From contig CADATR010000001.1 of the NCBI GenBank assembly GCA_902790885.1, forward strand, positions 1 through 48,388: a stretch of 48,388 bases of DNA. The letters are read 5' to 3'. The DNA comes from an uncultured Eubacteriales bacterium (GTDB lineage Bacteria; Bacillota_A; Clostridia; Peptostreptococcales; Anaerovoracaceae). The position numbers and the translations under genes are program-made. Below are positions 1-8,004 of the stretch, piece after piece; the first letter of the stretch is position 1, and each line of letters starts with the position of its first letter. The notes under the pieces were generated by a model, which was not told where the DNA came from, searched no databases, and worked only from the letters and a program-made list of their open reading frames with translations.

Positions 1-94
<94 letters not shown>

Positions 95-181
95 TTTTTT
101 CATTTTTTGATATTTTTATCGGTATCAGAGAGGCTCTCTGCATAAATGGCCGATCAACATGTTTAGAGTTTTTATCGCATC

Positions 182-206
182 AGACAACGTTAAGTTGTCT
201 TTTTTT
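182..206 (+). terminator. rho-independent terminator downstream of 5S rRNA
   Basis: A 7-bp perfect stem (AGACAAC with GTTGTCT) around a 5-nt loop is followed by seven T. It lies about 90 nt after the 5S gene and probably ends the rRNA operon, backing up the T-run right after 5S. A smaller stem at 126-140 (CAGAGA/TCTCTG) has no T-tract. Confidence 0.75.
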
Positions 207-288
207 GTTGGTCCAAATATGTTTTAGAATTAGTACATAATAATCTTCACCAAATCTTAACAATTGTTATGCTTTTGGATACTGAAAA

Positions 289-297
289 TGATAAAAT
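289..297 (+). promoter_or_regulatory. possible extended -10 promoter for the heptad-repeat gene
   Basis: TGATAAAAT fits an extended -10 element (TGnTATAAT type) but no -35 sits at the right distance. It would give an 80-nt leader with a small stem at 316-330 (CGCGA/TCGCG). The rest of 207-384 is AT-rich with nothing else recognisable. Confidence 0.35.
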
Positions 298-384
298 AGT
301 TTCATAAGTGGGGGCCGCGATTTTGTCGCGCCTTTTGGTGGTTTTCACACATTTAATATCGCTTGATATAGAGAGGGAAGTAAC

Positions 385-1197
385 ATGAAAAAAGGATTAA
401 GCATTCTCCTCGTAGCAGCGGCACTCTTCGGATTTTATGGCGGAGCCATAAACCTGAATGACGTGCTTGCCTGCAAGGACTATTGGGAGAAAGCAGGTGA
501 AGAGTCCACAGCCAACATGAATAAGCTGGAAGACGGACTTAATCAGCTCAAGGAAAATGAGCAGGCATACCTTGATGGCCAGGATCAGTTAGCTGAGGGT
601 GAGAAGACTCTTGCTGACGGTGAGGCCCAGTATGCACAGGGACTCGCTGATTATGAGGCAGCCCCGGGAAAACTTGCTGACGCAAGACAGCAGCTTGCAG
701 CCGGCGAAAAAGAGCTTGCAGCCGGAAAGAAAGAACTTGCACAGGGCTATGCTGACTATAAGGCAGCTCCTGGCAATCTTGCACAGCTGGATGAGTCCAT
801 CCAAAATCTCCAGTTAGCAAAGACTTCGTATGAAAAGTATTCGATAAATGAAGACGGCTCTAAAGGCCCTTCGTGGAAAGCTGGTTTCGAGGCAAAGGCG
901 AAAGATACTGAGAACTATTCTGATGCAGGGCTCCAGCAGGCTAAAGGCGTTATAACTTATACTGTTAAAGAGAAAAAATCGACTCTTGACACTGCTGCAG
1001 GACCAGGACTTGGCGAAATGACTTCTAGCCTGTCCAACAAGATTCTTACAGCAAAAACTTATGCGGATTTCAATGATGCGCTTAAAAGCGGCATTGAGCC
1101 TCTTAAAAACGCTGCAGTTAAACTTAACGCTCTGAGCAAAAAGCGACGGAAGCTGTTGAATCAAAGTCGGAAGATTTCAACAATGCAGCGACCCTGA
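385..1197 (+). CDS. XXXLXXG heptad-repeat membrane protein, N-terminal part (frameshifted)
   Basis: 270 residues, opening with a signal/anchor helix (about 5-23) and then a long region of heptads with Leu and Gly at fixed places (LADGE, LAAGK, LAQGY; about residues 48-133). This matches the X-X-X-Leu-X-X-Gly repeats of YhgE/Pip-type membrane proteins. The last residues, rich in Lys and Arg, look out of frame. Reading the -1 frame from a run of five A at 1138-1142 continues smoothly (KATEAVESKSEDF) into the reading frame that ends at 2753. One extra A would give a single protein of about 789 residues. Start ATG has GAGAGGGAAG upstream. The likely product is an extracellular coiled-coil partner of the downstream ABC proteins; its function is inferred. 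Confidence 0.7.
   Translation: MKKGLSILLVAAALFGFYGGAINLNDVLACKDYWEKAGEESTANMNKLEDGLNQLKENEQAYLDGQDQLAEGEKTLADGEAQYAQGLADYEAAPGKLADARQQLAAGEKELAAGKKELAQGYADYKAAPGNLAQLDESIQNLQLAKTSYEKYSINEDGSKGPSWKAGFEAKAKDTENYSDAGLQQAKGVITYTVKEKKSTLDTAAGPGLGEMTSSLSNKILTAKTYADFNDALKSGIEPLKNAAVKLNALSKKRRKLLNQSRKISTMQRP
526..783 (+). repeat. XXXLXXG heptad repeats, first block
   Basis: Tandem seven-residue units such as LADGEAQ and LAAGKKE, interrupted by DY(E/K)AAPG segments. The same unit order returns at 2050-2271 in the second part of the gene, so the protein has two matching coiled-coil arms. In the DNA the copies are similar but not identical. Confidence 0.8.
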
Positions 1198-1277
1198 TCG
1201 GTAACCCTGCCGCAAGACAGGCTCAGATCGATAATATTAAGGGACAAAAGGCAACCCTTGAGGAAAAGCAGGAAAAT

Positions 1278-2753
1278 TTGACAGGGCTGCAGAGTGTTAT
1301 TGGCGGCTATGCACAGAAGGCCGGAAATGATGCAATTGTACCTGCTCAAATTCCAGCCGGTGACAAGATTGTCAACATCCCTGAAGCTTATCAGATAAAG
1401 GCAAGCACCGCTCTTGCAACTATTAAAGGCCAGCTGGAAGCAATCAATGACGGCATTGAAAAGTATGATGCCGGAATCGAAAAGCTCAGTGATACGCTTA
1501 ACCTCAAGAAGGAGGTTGCAAAGAATATTAGTGATGCGCTTGATGCTTTGGGAGGCTCTGGCAATTTATCTATGGTCAAGAAACTTGATGAGGATCTCTA
1601 CAATGATCTGACCAGCGATCTGGCAGTCCTGACTCTTGCCCAGCAGGCGCAGCCGCTTTGGTCTGACGATGCAACTTTCGCAAAGACAATAGGAAAGTTT
1701 GCAAGTGATATGAGTTCTCTCGCTGAAAAGCTTGCGGAAAGTGCTGACGAGGCAGAAAGCACAAGTGGAAAATTTGAGAGCTGGTGTAATGGATACTCTA
1801 AGCTCAAGAAAGGTAAAGATACTCTCGCATTTGGCCTTTCAAGCGGATTCAAGAGTGCACTTAACAATAAAAAAGTAAGACCTGTCCTTAACCAGAAGGC
1901 ACCGGATCTTGTTAAACTGCTCCAGGCATACAGCGGAAACAGACTGGCTAATGATGATCTTGATAAATTCAATGATGACATGAAGACCGTTTCCGGTACA
2001 GTCATTCCTGGTCTGATAAAAGTTCTGGCGGGAATCAAGGAGCAGGGTCTTCAGGATTATGCAGCGGCACCTGGAAAGCTCAGAGATGGAGAGGCTAAGC
2101 TCGCAGCAGGTAAGGCCAAACTCGCTGACGGATATGCACAGTATGCACAGGGCCTGGCAGATTATGAAGCAGCACCTGAAAAACTCGCAGACGCAGAGAA
2201 GCAGCTCGCAGACGGACGCAAGCAGCTTGCTGATGGTAAGGCTAAGCTCGCTGAGTATGAAGATGGTGAGCAGCAGGTAAGAGATGGTCTCAAGACTCTT
2301 ACAGATACTGAGGCTGATCTCGATCTGAAGAGCATTGCGGACAGACTGAAAGGCGACGTTGATTTCGATAACGGCGATCTGCATCTCGAACTCGAAGAGG
2401 GCCTTGCAGCTGTTGATATCGGAAGAGGCTATCAGGCTGAAGACGGCGTTCTGATCACAAAAGAGATCACTGCAAGAGCTGTCGGAACAGGCGCGCTCCT
2501 CGGAGCCGGAGTTCTCGCTGTACTCGCAGCTATCCTGTCCTTCCTGAAGAAGAACAAGGGTGCAGGAATCTTTGCGATTCTCGCAGCAGCTGCCGGAGCA
2601 TTCGGCGCGTTCTACGGAACACAGGCCGGCACATACTTCTCGAGCATTGCAGGCTCGGCAGTTGGAGCAACAGGCTGGGTAGCAGCAGGAATCCTCGGTG
2701 TAGTAGCACTGGTTCATGCTATAGCACATTTCACAAGTAAGCCGGAAGCATAG
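1278..2753 (+). CDS. XXXLXXG heptad-repeat membrane protein, C-terminal part
   Basis: The frame is open well upstream of the nominal TTG start at 1278, back to the A-run at 1138-1142, so this is the continuation of the preceding coding region and not an independent gene; no ribosome binding site precedes the TTG. It holds an alpha-helical middle, a second heptad block (YAQGLADYEAAPEKL and following), and three hydrophobic segments near the C-terminus (about nt 2490-2546, 2562-2620 and 2653-2728). Taken together with the first part, the layout is membrane anchor, arm, middle, arm, three membrane helices. A terminator follows, so the gene is its own transcription unit upstream of the ABC pair. 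Confidence 0.7.
   Translation: MTGLQSVIGGYAQKAGNDAIVPAQIPAGDKIVNIPEAYQIKASTALATIKGQLEAINDGIEKYDAGIEKLSDTLNLKKEVAKNISDALDALGGSGNLSMVKKLDEDLYNDLTSDLAVLTLAQQAQPLWSDDATFAKTIGKFASDMSSLAEKLAESADEAESTSGKFESWCNGYSKLKKGKDTLAFGLSSGFKSALNNKKVRPVLNQKAPDLVKLLQAYSGNRLANDDLDKFNDDMKTVSGTVIPGLIKVLAGIKEQGLQDYAAAPGKLRDGEAKLAAGKAKLADGYAQYAQGLADYEAAPEKLADAEKQLADGRKQLADGKAKLAEYEDGEQQVRDGLKTLTDTEADLDLKSIADRLKGDVDFDNGDLHLELEEGLAAVDIGRGYQAEDGVLITKEITARAVGTGALLGAGVLAVLAAILSFLKKNKGAGIFAILAAAAGAFGAFYGTQAGTYFSSIAGSAVGATGWVAAGILGVVALVHAIAHFTSKPEA
2050..2271 (+). repeat. XXXLXXG heptad repeats, second block
   Basis: Units LRDGEAK, LAAGKAK, LADGYAQ, LADGRKQ and LADGKAK mirror the first block at 526-783, including the shared YAQGLADYEAAP stretch. 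Confidence 0.8.
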
Positions 2754-2785
2754 GAAATAAATAACCGGTATTATAAAAAGATTTA

Positions 2786-2820
2786 CAGAGAGGTGCACTG
2801 CACCTCTCTGTATTATTTTA
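2786..2820 (+). terminator. rho-independent terminator after the heptad-repeat gene
   Basis: A near-perfect palindrome (CAGAGAGGTGCA / TGCACCTCTCTG, 12 bp each side) is followed by TATTATTTTA. The T-tract is imperfect. Confidence 0.7.
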
Positions 2821-2825
2821 TATAG

Positions 2826-2856
2826 TTCATTATGAGGCCACTCAAAGTGATATAAT
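2826..2856 (+). promoter_or_regulatory. promoter of the ABC transporter pair
   Basis: A perfect -10 TATAAT at 2851-2856 with extended element TGA directly upstream, and a weak -35 TTCATT at 2826-2831 (19-bp spacer). It precedes the TTG-started ABC gene by 50 bp. Confidence 0.6.
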
Positions 2857-2905
2857 GTCTTGGAATATGACATGGCAGTATGGCAATGTCTAAGGAGGAT
2901 AATAA

Positions 2906-5260
2906 TTGTCTCATACAATTGAGTTAAAAAAGGTTTCAAAATACTATACATCAGAAGATTCAGTCAGCATGGGGCTTTCGCGTGTCGATCTCGATCTGGA
3001 TATAGGCGAATTCGTCGTTATCACAGGTGAGAGCGGAAGCGGAAAGTCTACTCTTCTGAACGTTATAAGCGGGCTCGATACATATGAGGAGGGTGAGATG
3101 ATCGTTTGCGGTGAAGACACCACCGCTTACGGTACCGAAGAATATGAGTCTTACCGCAAAACTTATATAGGGAATATTTTTCAGGACTTCAATCTGATAA
3201 ACAGCTACACTGTTTACCAGAATATTGAGATAGTGCTGCTTTTATCGGGCAAGAAGAGGAGCGAGATCAGGGACCGTGTTGATCAGCTGGTCGAAATGGT
3301 GGGGCTTAGTCAGTTCCGCAATACCAAAGTGTCAAAGCTTTCCGGCGGTCAGAAGCAAAGAGTCGCAATTGCCAGAGCGATCGCAAAGGATGCACCTATC
3401 ATAGTCGCAGATGAACCTACCGGAAATCTTGACAGTGCTTCTGCAGGATCCGTAATGGAAACACTCGCGAATGTGGCTAAGGATAAGCTCGTTGTCATAG
3501 TGACACACAACTATGAGCAGGCGGAGCCGTATGCAACGCGTAAACTGACCATGCACGATGGCCATATCATAGAGGACAAGAGGATAAAACGGGGAAATGC
3601 TGATGAGCAGATATCCGTAGATCAGCTGTACAAGAATCTTGCGGAAAGTGTGAACCTTACGGAGGCAGATTCCGCAGATAGTACAATCGATCTGGGCAGC
3701 ATCGGCGAGATGAAAAGAGCTTCAGAGTTCAGACTGGGTCTGCGCAACACTTTTAACCTGCCTGCAAAATTTATTCTCTTGTTTATTGTGTACTTCTTCG
3801 TTTCCGCAGCGGTATTGAGTCAGTATACAACTGAGATAAACCGCATGCACGAAACCTCTTTGCTTGGCAGCAACCCGTACCTGTTGAATACAAATTCAGA
3901 CCGGCTGATTGTCAAAAAAACAGATGAAAGCAGCTTTACAGACAGTGATTTTGCTGTAATACAAAGCATCCCAAACATAGATAGGATAGCGAAAAATGAT
4001 ATTTCCATTGACAGGCCTGTAAGTATAGATCTGGGAGATTGTGCTATAGAAGGCTCCATAGTTTCTTCAGATCAGCTGGACCCTGAGGAGATCACGTTCG
4101 GGCACAAACCTCAAAATGACTACGAGATAGTGATCAGAGTTGGAGCTGCTTCCGATGAGTTCATTGCCATGGCTAACCGGGGCGAAGAGTATATAGGGAG
4201 AACTGCTGTGATCAACGATGCTCAGCAGGCACTGAATTATGACTTTGCGCAGGGCATCAAAGTCGCGGGAATCATAGTATTTATGGATGACGATGACACC
4301 GGCGATGCCCTTTACGGTTATTCCACTATATACGTAAGCGATGCTGTGTCAAATGAAATTGAGACTTCTATTATGGCCGCGGCATCGGTGACCGAGTTCA
4401 GCTATGCGGGAACAAGGGTCATCAACGAAAGCGGACAATTTGTATTTGCTTCGCCAAATGTACCTGACGGCAAAGTCTACATCCCTGACAGCCAGAGCTT
4501 CTACTATGAGGACGAGGATGCAGAAGATAAAGAATTCAGCATCAAAGTCAAAAACAAGTTTTTTGAATCCGAAGGAAAATACACAGTAGATAAAATAATA
4601 ACAAAGGACAACTGTAATAAGCTGATAGGGCTGCCTAAAGATGACTATGGTGCCATCTACAATTGTGTATTTATCAGCGGCAATGATTTCAGAGAATTGT
4701 ATGACAAAGGCCATTATCAGATAAGTGTTTTTCTGATCAACGAGCAGGAATCTGATGCTGCTAAGCAGGCTCTTGCTGAAAAGGGATTTGATGCACTTGT
4801 GGTAAAGGACTCGCTGTCGGATCCTAAGGGTGATATCGGCAGCATGATCGACCTTATGACTTATGCAAGACTGGCTCTGGAGCTGATAGTGCTCTTCTTC
4901 GTCGCCTATGCGGTAATCAGGCTGATCATGAGATCACGGAATCCATATTATTCGACCCTGAGGATCCTTGGTGCATCAAAGAGTAATACAGGCAATATAT
5001 TGAGGATCGAGCTCATTCTTATGATGATCATTGCCTATGGAGTGATAGTCTTGTTTGCAGTGCTTGTAAACAAGGGAATGCTTCAGCAGCTTACGGGATA
5101 TGAGTTCGGAAAGATCACTAAGATGCTTTATTATCTTTCACCTCTGGATTATGGCATACTTGGAGCGCTGCTTCTGCTGATGTCACTGCTCATCGCCAAT
5201 ACGTACTCCAGACATATCTTCTCGAAGAGTGCCATGAAGACTTTCAGGGAGGAGGTGTAG
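2906..5260 (+). CDS. ABC transporter, fused ATPase and FtsX/MacB-type permease (first of pair)
   Basis: 784 residues. The N-terminal ATPase has Walker A GESGSGKST (41-49), a Q-loop (IFQDFNL), signature LSGGQKQ (about 145) and Walker B IIVADEPTGNLD (about 165-176), the wording typical of the MacB/LolD family. A membrane helix at about 288-307 is followed by a large extracellular domain (about 310-650) and three C-terminal helices (about 655-674, 703-722, 748-767), the 1+3 topology of MacB and FtsX permeases. The start is TTG with AAGGAGG seven bases upstream. Such proteins usually drive mechanical or export work across the envelope and do not import. The following gene encodes a homologue, so the two may form a heterodimer, perhaps with the heptad-repeat protein. 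Substrate unknown. Confidence 0.85.
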   Translation: MSHTIELKKVSKYYTSEDSVSMGLSRVDLDLDIGEFVVITGESGSGKSTLLNVISGLDTYEEGEMIVCGEDTTAYGTEEYESYRKTYIGNIFQDFNLINSYTVYQNIEIVLLLSGKKRSEIRDRVDQLVEMVGLSQFRNTKVSKLSGGQKQRVAIARAIAKDAPIIVADEPTGNLDSASAGSVMETLANVAKDKLVVIVTHNYEQAEPYATRKLTMHDGHIIEDKRIKRGNADEQISVDQLYKNLAESVNLTEADSADSTIDLGSIGEMKRASEFRLGLRNTFNLPAKFILLFIVYFFVSAAVLSQYTTEINRMHETSLLGSNPYLLNTNSDRLIVKKTDESSFTDSDFAVIQSIPNIDRIAKNDISIDRPVSIDLGDCAIEGSIVSSDQLDPEEITFGHKPQNDYEIVIRVGAASDEFIAMANRGEEYIGRTAVINDAQQALNYDFAQGIKVAGIIVFMDDDDTGDALYGYSTIYVSDAVSNEIETSIMAAASVTEFSYAGTRVINESGQFVFASPNVPDGKVYIPDSQSFYYEDEDAEDKEFSIKVKNKFFESEGKYTVDKIITKDNCNKLIGLPKDDYGAIYNCVFISGNDFRELYDKGHYQISVFLINEQESDAAKQALAEKGFDALVVKDSLSDPKGDIGSMIDLMTYARLALELIVLFFVAYAVIRLIMRSRNPYYSTLRILGASKSNTGNILRIELILMMIIAYGVIVLFAVLVNKGMLQQLTGYEFGKITKMLYYLSPLDYGILGALLLLMSLLIANTYSRHIFSKSAMKTFREEV

Positions 5261-5263
5261 AGT

Positions 5264-7720
5264 ATGATAAGGATCGATAATGTCAATAAGTATTACAACA
5301 AAGGCAAATCAAATCAGATCCATGCCATCGATGATACCTCGATCACGCTTCCTGATAAAGGGATATTCTGTATTCTGGGGCCTTCGGGCTGCGGCAAAAC
5401 CACTTTGCTGAACGCCATAGGAGGGCTGGACCGCGTTGACAGCGGAACTATAACCATCGATGATCAGAACATTACCCGCGCATCATCGGCTGCCATAGAC
5501 AACATAAGGAATGCAAATATAGGCTATATATTCCAGAACTTTAACCTGATCGATGACAGGACTGTATTCGAGAATGTTGCAATAGCGCTGCGGATGATCG
5601 GAATAAAGGATCCGGCAACAGTAAAATCCAGAGTCAGATATTGCCTTGAAAAGGTGGGTATCGATCAGTACAGGAATAAACGTGCCGGGCTGCTTTCGGG
5701 CGGCCAGCGGCAAAGAGTCGCGATAGCCAGAGCGATAGTAAAGAACCCTTCGATCATAATCGCTGACGAACCGACCGGAAACCTCGACAGCACAAATACT
5801 CTTGAGATCATGAATATAATCAAAACGATCTCAAAGGACAAGCTTGTTGTACTGGTAACGCATGAACGAAATATAGCTGATTTTTATTCGGACTATATTG
5901 CAGAGATAAAAGACGGGAAGATCGAAAGCATATGTGATAACGGTTCTTCCGGATCCCTTGAGTATCAGCTTGAGAACAGAATATATCTTAAGGATATGAA
6001 GTTCCACAAGGGATTGAAGCAGGACAATGTCACCGTTGATGTCTACAGCGATAATGACCGTCAGACAGATATAAAGCTGGTTGTCAGGGGCAATAATATC
6101 TACATAGATACCGGCGGTAAATATAATGTGGCGGATTCTGATTCGAATGTGGAACTTATCGATGAGCATTATAAAGCTATCGACAAAACCATTTTCGAAG
6201 ATACTGACTTCGACTATACCGCGCATCTTCCGTCAGGATATAAGGCAAAATACACACCGGTATACAGCTTTTCCAACATGATTGGAAACGGCTGGAAAAC
6301 TGTCAGAAATTTCAGCCCGATCAGGAAGCTCCTTCTTCTCGGCTTTGTTTTTGCAGCGATGTTTGCCTTCCTTGCTATAAGTAATGTTTATGGTCTCCTG
6401 GAAGTCAAACCAGTGGACTACAGAACTACAAACGGAAATTACATTACCATCCCTGCTTCGGACAGGATAGAGCAGATGCTGGATATAATCGGAAGCCTTG
6501 AGACAGCCGATTACGTTCTGCCTGGCGAAACCAAGAAAACTGTCACGCTCCCGCTGGACGATTATATACAGACAAGCTACGCGGAAGAGACTGTCACAGT
6601 ATCCATAGTGTTCACAAGTGTACTGAAACCTGAGGATCTGACAGCAGGTTCCATGCCGGCGGATCCGCATGATGTCGTCATAGACCGGTCTGTTCTCGAT
6701 GGATTCCTCCGGGATGACCTCGGAAGGGTGGTGTGCCTTGAATCGGCAGAGGACTTTATAGGACGAAGCATCAAGGTCCCGAATCTTGATGAATACAGAA
6801 TAGTCGGGATCTCAGATACGGAATCACCGTCGTTGTTCGTTGATCCTGAGCAGGCAATGTATATAATCACTAATGCTGATGATGCTGACAGTGGAATGTC
6901 GCTGGGCTTTTTACAGGGGACCGGCGAAGCAATGGACTATGTAAAAGCCGGAAAGATCATGGACCTTGATCTTTCCCATAATAAGATCGACATAAAAAAA
7001 GGCCAGAAACCGGATGCAGCCATGGAAGTCATCATAAATGATATGCACCGTGATGAGGTAGATATCGGAGACACCATAAATGTAGAGGTGGCAGGCGAAA
7101 AGCTCAGAGTAGTAGGCTTTTATAAGAGTGATCTTGCTGACGATGATACCTACTATGTCAACGCTGATACAATCAGTAAGCATTATGCTTCAAAGCAGAA
7201 ATACATCTCTGCGTATGCCTCGGATGTCGCGCTGTTGAAATACATACTGGATGAATCAGGTGTTTCTTCCAGCCTGAATGACACAAGAGACAGAGCGGAA
7301 TACATCAATATCCATAAGAACCAGCTCATGTCTTCGATACTCGTTGCTGCTGTTATCGTGCTGATCTCACTGATAGAGATGTTCCTTATGCTCAGGTCGT
7401 CGTTCCTCTCGAGAATAAAAGAGGTAGGGACCCTTAGGGCAATAGGTTTGAAGAAAGGTGATATCTACAAGATGTTCACAGGAGAGATCCTTGTCATGAC
7501 TTTTATCACGGCTGTTCCGGGAATCGCTGTGATGTATCTGGCACTGTCTCAGGTCGTAAAGACAACATACTACCTGCAGGGTCAATACATGATCACACCT
7601 GTTGTGGCTGCTGTGACTTTTGGCCTGCTGCTGGTGTTCAACCTGATCACTGGACTGATACCGGTATTTACGACGATGCGAAAGACTCCGGCACAGATAC
7701 TGGCAAGATCGGATATATAG
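5264..7720 (+). CDS. ABC transporter, fused ATPase and FtsX/MacB-type permease (second of pair)
   Basis: 818 residues with the same design as its upstream neighbour: Walker A GPSGCGKTT (about 38-46), signature LSGGQRQ, Walker B IIIADEPTGNLD, a first membrane helix at about 355-378, an extracellular domain, then three helices near the C-terminus (about 689-711, 736-762, 780-803). It starts three bases after the stop of the first gene, with AGGAGGTG overlapping that gene's last codons, so the two are translationally coupled. The extracellular part differs from that of the first protein, which favours a heterodimer over recent duplication. A strong terminator follows. Substrate cannot be read from the sequence. 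Confidence 0.85.
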   Translation: MIRIDNVNKYYNKGKSNQIHAIDDTSITLPDKGIFCILGPSGCGKTTLLNAIGGLDRVDSGTITIDDQNITRASSAAIDNIRNANIGYIFQNFNLIDDRTVFENVAIALRMIGIKDPATVKSRVRYCLEKVGIDQYRNKRAGLLSGGQRQRVAIARAIVKNPSIIIADEPTGNLDSTNTLEIMNIIKTISKDKLVVLVTHERNIADFYSDYIAEIKDGKIESICDNGSSGSLEYQLENRIYLKDMKFHKGLKQDNVTVDVYSDNDRQTDIKLVVRGNNIYIDTGGKYNVADSDSNVELIDEHYKAIDKTIFEDTDFDYTAHLPSGYKAKYTPVYSFSNMIGNGWKTVRNFSPIRKLLLLGFVFAAMFAFLAISNVYGLLEVKPVDYRTTNGNYITIPASDRIEQMLDIIGSLETADYVLPGETKKTVTLPLDDYIQTSYAEETVTVSIVFTSVLKPEDLTAGSMPADPHDVVIDRSVLDGFLRDDLGRVVCLESAEDFIGRSIKVPNLDEYRIVGISDTESPSLFVDPEQAMYIITNADDADSGMSLGFLQGTGEAMDYVKAGKIMDLDLSHNKIDIKKGQKPDAAMEVIINDMHRDEVDIGDTINVEVAGEKLRVVGFYKSDLADDDTYYVNADTISKHYASKQKYISAYASDVALLKYILDESGVSSSLNDTRDRAEYINIHKNQLMSSILVAAVIVLISLIEMFLMLRSSFLSRIKEVGTLRAIGLKKGDIYKMFTGEILVMTFITAVPGIAVMYLALSQVVKTTYYLQGQYMITPVVAAVTFGLLLVFNLITGLIPVFTTMRKTPAQILARSDI

Positions 7721-7739
7721 GTAAAGGTTTCATAACGCT

Positions 7740-7769
7740 GAGGTGAGAGCAATCTCACCTCTTTTTTTT
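7740..7769 (+). terminator. rho-independent terminator of the ABC pair
   Basis: Perfect 9-bp stem (GAGGTGAGA / TCTCACCTC) with a GCAA loop, followed by eight T. Confidence 0.92.
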
Positions 7770-7801
7770 GTTGCCAAAAACACAGCCTTTTGGTGTACCG
7801 C

Positions 7802-7835
7802 TGTTTTGTGAGGGAAAACTCACAAAACATTTTTT
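7802..7835 (+). terminator. second terminator-like hairpin upstream of the pilus operon
   Basis: Perfect 11-bp stem (TGTTTTGTGAG / CTCACAAAACA) with a GGAAAA loop and six T. It lies 40 bp after the previous terminator with no gene between, so it may be a back-up or the attenuator of an unseen short transcript. Confidence 0.7.
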
Positions 7836-7920
7836 GCACGATATCCGACAAAAAATGACCGATTTCCTGCAATGGATGACCGTTATTCAAAAGCGGCTGT
7901 AACCCAGTGTTTTCAACAGA

Positions 7921-7948
7921 TTGACAGCTCTTTTCACGGGCATAGAAT
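7921..7948 (+). promoter_or_regulatory. promoter of the pilus operon
   Basis: Consensus -35 TTGACA at 7921-7926, 16-bp spacer, -10 TAGAAT at 7943-7948. The transcript would begin near 7955, directly in front of a GC-rich stem (7961-7980). Confidence 0.75.
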
Positions 7949-7960
7949 GGAGGCAGCCTG

Positions 7961-7980
7961 CCGGCGGGCCCGCCTGCCGG
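7961..7980 (+). other. GC-rich hairpin in the pilus operon leader
   Basis: CCGGCGGG pairs with CCTGCCGG (one GU) around a four-base loop. It sits at the predicted 5' end of the pilus mRNA, upstream of the AAAGGAG ribosome binding site of the first gene, and has no T-run. A role in mRNA stability or attenuation is possible. Confidence 0.45.
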
Positions 7981-8004
7981 ACGATCATGAAAGGAGAATA
8001 AAAC

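Noticed and set aside
95..384. tRNA genes after the 5S rRNA
   Set aside because: No cloverleaf or CCA-ended sequence was found; only hairpins and a terminator.
1839..2951. Long reverse-strand open frame (370 codons) opposite the heptad-repeat gene
   Set aside because: It mirrors a repetitive coding sequence with biased codons, is rich in Cys and Ser without any family pattern, and has no ribosome site.
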